Shown: in pieces, positions 5,797-7,614 of the stretch
How positions within the stretch are numbered: the first letter of the stretch is position 1
How the letters are laid out: each line of letters opens with the position of its first letter
Assembly: GCA_019090295.1 (NCBI GenBank)
Contig: JAHRWG010000099.1
Location: 1 to 7,614, forward strand
Length of the DNA: 7,614 bases
Direction of reading: 5' to 3'
From: Cycloclasticus sp.
GTDB lineage: Bacteria; Pseudomonadota; Gammaproteobacteria; Methylococcales; Cycloclasticaceae
Made by a program: the position numbers and the translations under genes
Notes under the pieces: model-generated
Database searches by the model: none
The model's input: only the letters and a program-made list of their open reading frames with translations
Told to the model about the DNA's origin: nothing

Positions 5797-6315
5797 TTAG
5801 TGTCCCCGATGAAATAACGTCGCATGACATTTTGGGCAAGGTGGCACTTTTCCTGCTTTATGAAAGTGCAAGTTCTCTCCACACTTATCACACACCAATG
5901 TGCCCGCTCCTGTTATCTCACCAGTACGGGGTTGCATACGTCTATCTAGCTCATTTTTTAAGGACAATGCCTTAATTTTTGTCTGGTCAGCAGCACTCAA
6001 TAACTTCTCAAGAGCAACACTTTTTAGTTCATCAATTTCAAAACCAAGCCAATCTTTAAACTCAACACCCGCATCAGATAGAAAGTGTGTCGCTTCATTC
6101 ACATCTTGCTTTAACCACTCGGCTAATTTATCTGCATCTTGCTGACTCACCTTCTCTAATTCAACCAGTTTAAGCTTCGCCTCATCAATAAACGTGTTTA
6201 ATGCCAAACCTGACACGTCTTTAGTTTTGTGTAAACGCTCAACAGCATCTTCAAACATACTTTCATAAACAGCACCAAGTACATCAATTAGATCCTTCGT
6301 GTATTGGCTTTTCAT
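5797..6315 (-). CDS. Zinc-ribbon protein of the YbeL-like DUF1451 family
   Basis: The molecular role of this family is not known. The 172-residue protein begins with a long, charged helical region (about 1-128) with no membrane segment or signal peptide, rich in Lys, Glu and Leu and probably partly coiled coil. It ends in a zinc ribbon: GTLVCDKCGENLHFHKAG then PPCPKCHATLFHRGH, with metal ligands Cys142, Cys145, Cys160 and Cys163. The layout, with an acidic helical N-terminus, a TGEITGAGTLVC-type lead-in and a C-terminal ribbon, matches E. coli YbeL (PF07295), which is about 160 residues long. The ATG at 6315 has AGGAGAG a few bases upstream. It appears to be the first gene of the group that continues with the aldolase, cbpA and cbpM. 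A nucleic-acid or protein-binding role is possible but only inferred from the ribbon. Confidence 0.83.
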   Translation of the reverse strand: MKSQYTKDLIDVLGAVYESMFEDAVERLHKTKDVSGLALNTFIDEAKLKLVELEKVSQQDADKLAEWLKQDVNEATHFLSDAGVEFKDWLGFEIDELKSVALEKLLSAADQTKIKALSLKNELDRRMQPRTGEITGAGTLVCDKCGENLHFHKAGKVPPCPKCHATLFHRGH

Positions 6316-6344
6316 ATAACTCTCCTATTTAATCGTGTCTATTT

Positions 6345-6353
6345 ATATTACCA
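6345..6353 (-). promoter_or_regulatory. Possible extended -10 promoter for the zinc-ribbon/aldolase/cbpA/cbpM group
   Basis: The minus strand reads TGGTAATAT, a TGn extension followed by a four-of-six -10 box, which would start transcription near 6338, a few bases ahead of the ribosome binding site. No clear -35 is seen. It is the best placed candidate in the 137-base gap, but weak. Confidence 0.28.
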
Positions 6354-6423
6354 CCAATGCAGAACATCTGGGTTGAAGGTGTGCGGGGGTAGAGGGTACA
6401 AGCAACATAACAGATGCTGGAGA

Positions 6424-6444
6424 TAAAATGCCCTATAGGAGCAT
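6424..6444 (-). terminator. Weak terminator-like hairpin after the ABC permease
   Basis: Read on the minus strand, ATGC, one bulged T, CC-TATA-GG and GCAT can fold into a short stem followed by TTTTATC, beginning nine bases after the permease stop. Only six pairs with a bulge are possible, so it would be inefficient. It may attenuate rather than separate the permease from the genes that follow. Confidence 0.3.
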
Positions 6445-6452
6445 CACTGTCA

Positions 6453-7571
6453 CTAGTACATTCGATGTTTAAACAGCCACCCTGCCATAGCCAGTGAAAG
6501 TAAGGCGATAATCAGCATCGGCCAATACTGAGGCCACAACAGCGCAAGCCCTCCTCCTTCCATAAAAACTGACCTAATGATAATTAAAAAATAACGTAAA
6601 GGGTCAAGCCAAGTTAGGTACTGTACAACGTCGGGCATATTCGATATTGGTGTTGCAAACCCTGATAAAACAACCGCTGGTACCAGAAACAAAAAAGCAC
6701 CCAAAATGGCTTGTTGTTGGGTCACACAGACAGCTGAGATCATTAACCCTACCCCAACAGCTGATAGTAAGAAAAGAAATAGCCCAAGGTAAAGCGCTAT
6801 CAAACTGCCCCGCAGGGGTATATCAAACCAAAGTACCGCCAACGTAATAATGACGACACCTTCCAACAAGCCAATGAATAAGCCAGGAATCGCTTTACCA
6901 ATTAAAATAAACAAGGGGTGAATAGGCGTTACTAATAATTGATCAAACGTTCCTTGCTCTCGCTCCCTTGCTACTGAGAGTGCAGTAACAATCAACGTAA
7001 CAACCAGTGTCAACAAGCCAATAATGCCCGTCACAATGAACCATTGTGAGTGTAGATTTTCGTTGTACCAAGCTCGCGCTTCTATTATTGCTGGTGGGCC
7101 TTTTGACTGCCTATCGCTATTCCATTGGCGGTTCAGCTGAAGGACAATTTCACTTATATAATTCTGTGCAATGAGGGCTGTATTAGAGTTACGACCATCC
7201 AACAGTAACTGAAGACTAGCGCTTTTACCCTTAGCGATGCGGGCACTAAATTCACTGTTAATGTGCAAGACAAGCAATACCTCTCGGTTATCAATCAAGG
7301 CAGAAATATCTGATTCTTTCTCAATCGTATACTTAACATTAATGTTAGGCGAACCCGCTATATGGCGTATCAGTTCTCGAGAAGAAGCCCCCCTGTCCTC
7401 GTTATAAATGGCAACCGATATGTCATTGAGGTCATACGTAGCTGCATAACCAAAGACCAAGAGCTGTGCAATCGGTGGCCCAATCAAGACAAAACGACTA
7501 CTTTTGTCTCGCAGAAGCGCTAAAAGCTCCTTTAATACCAACCCAACAATTAATAAATATGTGTTTTTCAA
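6453..7571 (-). CDS. ABC-2 type transporter permease, YhhJ/YbhR/YbhS family
   Basis: It is an inner-membrane permease subunit that would work with an ABC ATPase, and often a HlyD-type adaptor, to export drugs, lipids or other hydrophobic compounds; the substrate is not known. The 372-residue length fits the family (about 370-377). A first helix at about 24-42 is followed by a large periplasmic domain (about 43-175). The family-typical WYNENLHSQWFIVTGIIGLL (168-187) leads into a second helix, then the cytoplasmic AREREQGTFDQLLVTP (201-216) that contacts the ATPase. Further helices lie at about 220-247, 256-280, 287-305 and 346-367, with LSGFATPISNMP at 302-313. The start is TTG at 7571: an in-frame TAA (7580-7578) precludes anything earlier, GGAG lies nine bases upstream, and the encoded N-terminus fits the family. 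The gene follows the upstream one by six bases, so ATPase or second permease genes are probably just beyond the window. Confidence 0.9.
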   Translation of the reverse strand: MKNTYLLIVGLVLKELLALLRDKSSRFVLIGPPIAQLLVFGYAATYDLNDISVAIYNEDRGASSRELIRHIAGSPNINVKYTIEKESDISALIDNREVLLVLHINSEFSARIAKGKSASLQLLLDGRNSNTALIAQNYISEIVLQLNRQWNSDRQSKGPPAIIEARAWYNENLHSQWFIVTGIIGLLTLVVTLIVTALSVAREREQGTFDQLLVTPIHPLFILIGKAIPGLFIGLLEGVVIITLAVLWFDIPLRGSLIALYLGLFLFLLSAVGVGLMISAVCVTQQQAILGAFLFLVPAVVLSGFATPISNMPDVVQYLTWLDPLRYFLIIIRSVFMEGGGLALLWPQYWPMLIIALLSLAMAGWLFKHRMY

Positions 7572-7577
7572 GGCAGC

Positions 7578-7614
7578 TTACTCCAGACTTTTTCGGGTTT
7601 TTTTGGCGACTAGC
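7578..7614 (-). CDS. C-terminal end of an upstream gene, cut by the window edge
   Basis: A frame open from the right edge encodes LVAKKTRKSLE and stops with TAA at 7580-7578, six bases before the TTG of the ABC permease. The permease ribosome binding site lies inside its last codons, as is common in tight operons. Transporters of this type usually have an ATPase, a fused ATPase-permease or a second permease just upstream, so one of these is likely. Twelve codons cannot identify it, and the open frame could be chance. Confidence 0.35.
   Translation of the reverse strand, partial: LVAKKTRKSLE

Overview
The window reads as a chromosomal segment of a gammaproteobacterium that is not an enterobacterium. 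The signs are a periplasmic Lig E-type ATP-dependent DNA ligase, a CbpA/CbpM pair, a YbeL-like (DUF1451) zinc-ribbon protein and a YhhJ/YbhR-type ABC-2 permease, in moderately AT-rich DNA with very AT-rich spacers. The lineage is a guess: something like the Thiotrichales or Methylococcales (Cycloclasticus/Methylophaga-like) would fit, but nothing in the sequence fixes a genus.

Every gene that can be supported lies on the minus strand, so the order of transcription runs from the right edge to the left. At the right edge is the last few codons of an unidentified upstream gene (7578-7614). An ABC-2 permease with a TTG start (6453-7571) follows six bases later. After a 137-base gap holding a weak terminator-like hairpin and a possible promoter comes a compact four-gene group: the zinc-ribbon protein (5797-6315), class I fructose-bisphosphate aldolase (4746-5765), the DnaJ-like co-chaperone CbpA (3756-4706) and its modulator CbpM (3427-3753). 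Spacers of 31, 39 and 2 bases suggest one transcript. CbpA and CbpM form a known chaperone/modulator pair; the aldolase and zinc-ribbon protein have no obvious mechanistic link to them.

Two long gaps with no convincing gene flank the DNA ligase. The gap at 2564-3426 (863 bases) holds a good promoter candidate for the ligase, a cluster of AT-rich palindromes around 2766-2857, an 11-base inverted repeat pair, and a possible small reading frame broken across a CCCTTTT slip site. The ligase itself (1745-2563) has a signal peptide and all the nucleotidyltransferase motifs. The gap at 966-1744 (779 bases) holds a palindrome beside a possible promoter and little else.

At the left edge is the first 321 codons of a polyprenyl-phosphate hexose-1-phosphate transferase (WcaJ-like). 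It is cut off just as its catalytic domain begins, and probably opens an exopolysaccharide locus lying beyond the window. No tRNA, rRNA, CRISPR array, insertion sequence or defence system is visible. I see no clearly new system; the more interesting points are the aldolase/CbpA/CbpM arrangement, the exported ligase isolated between long spacers, and the structure of those spacers.
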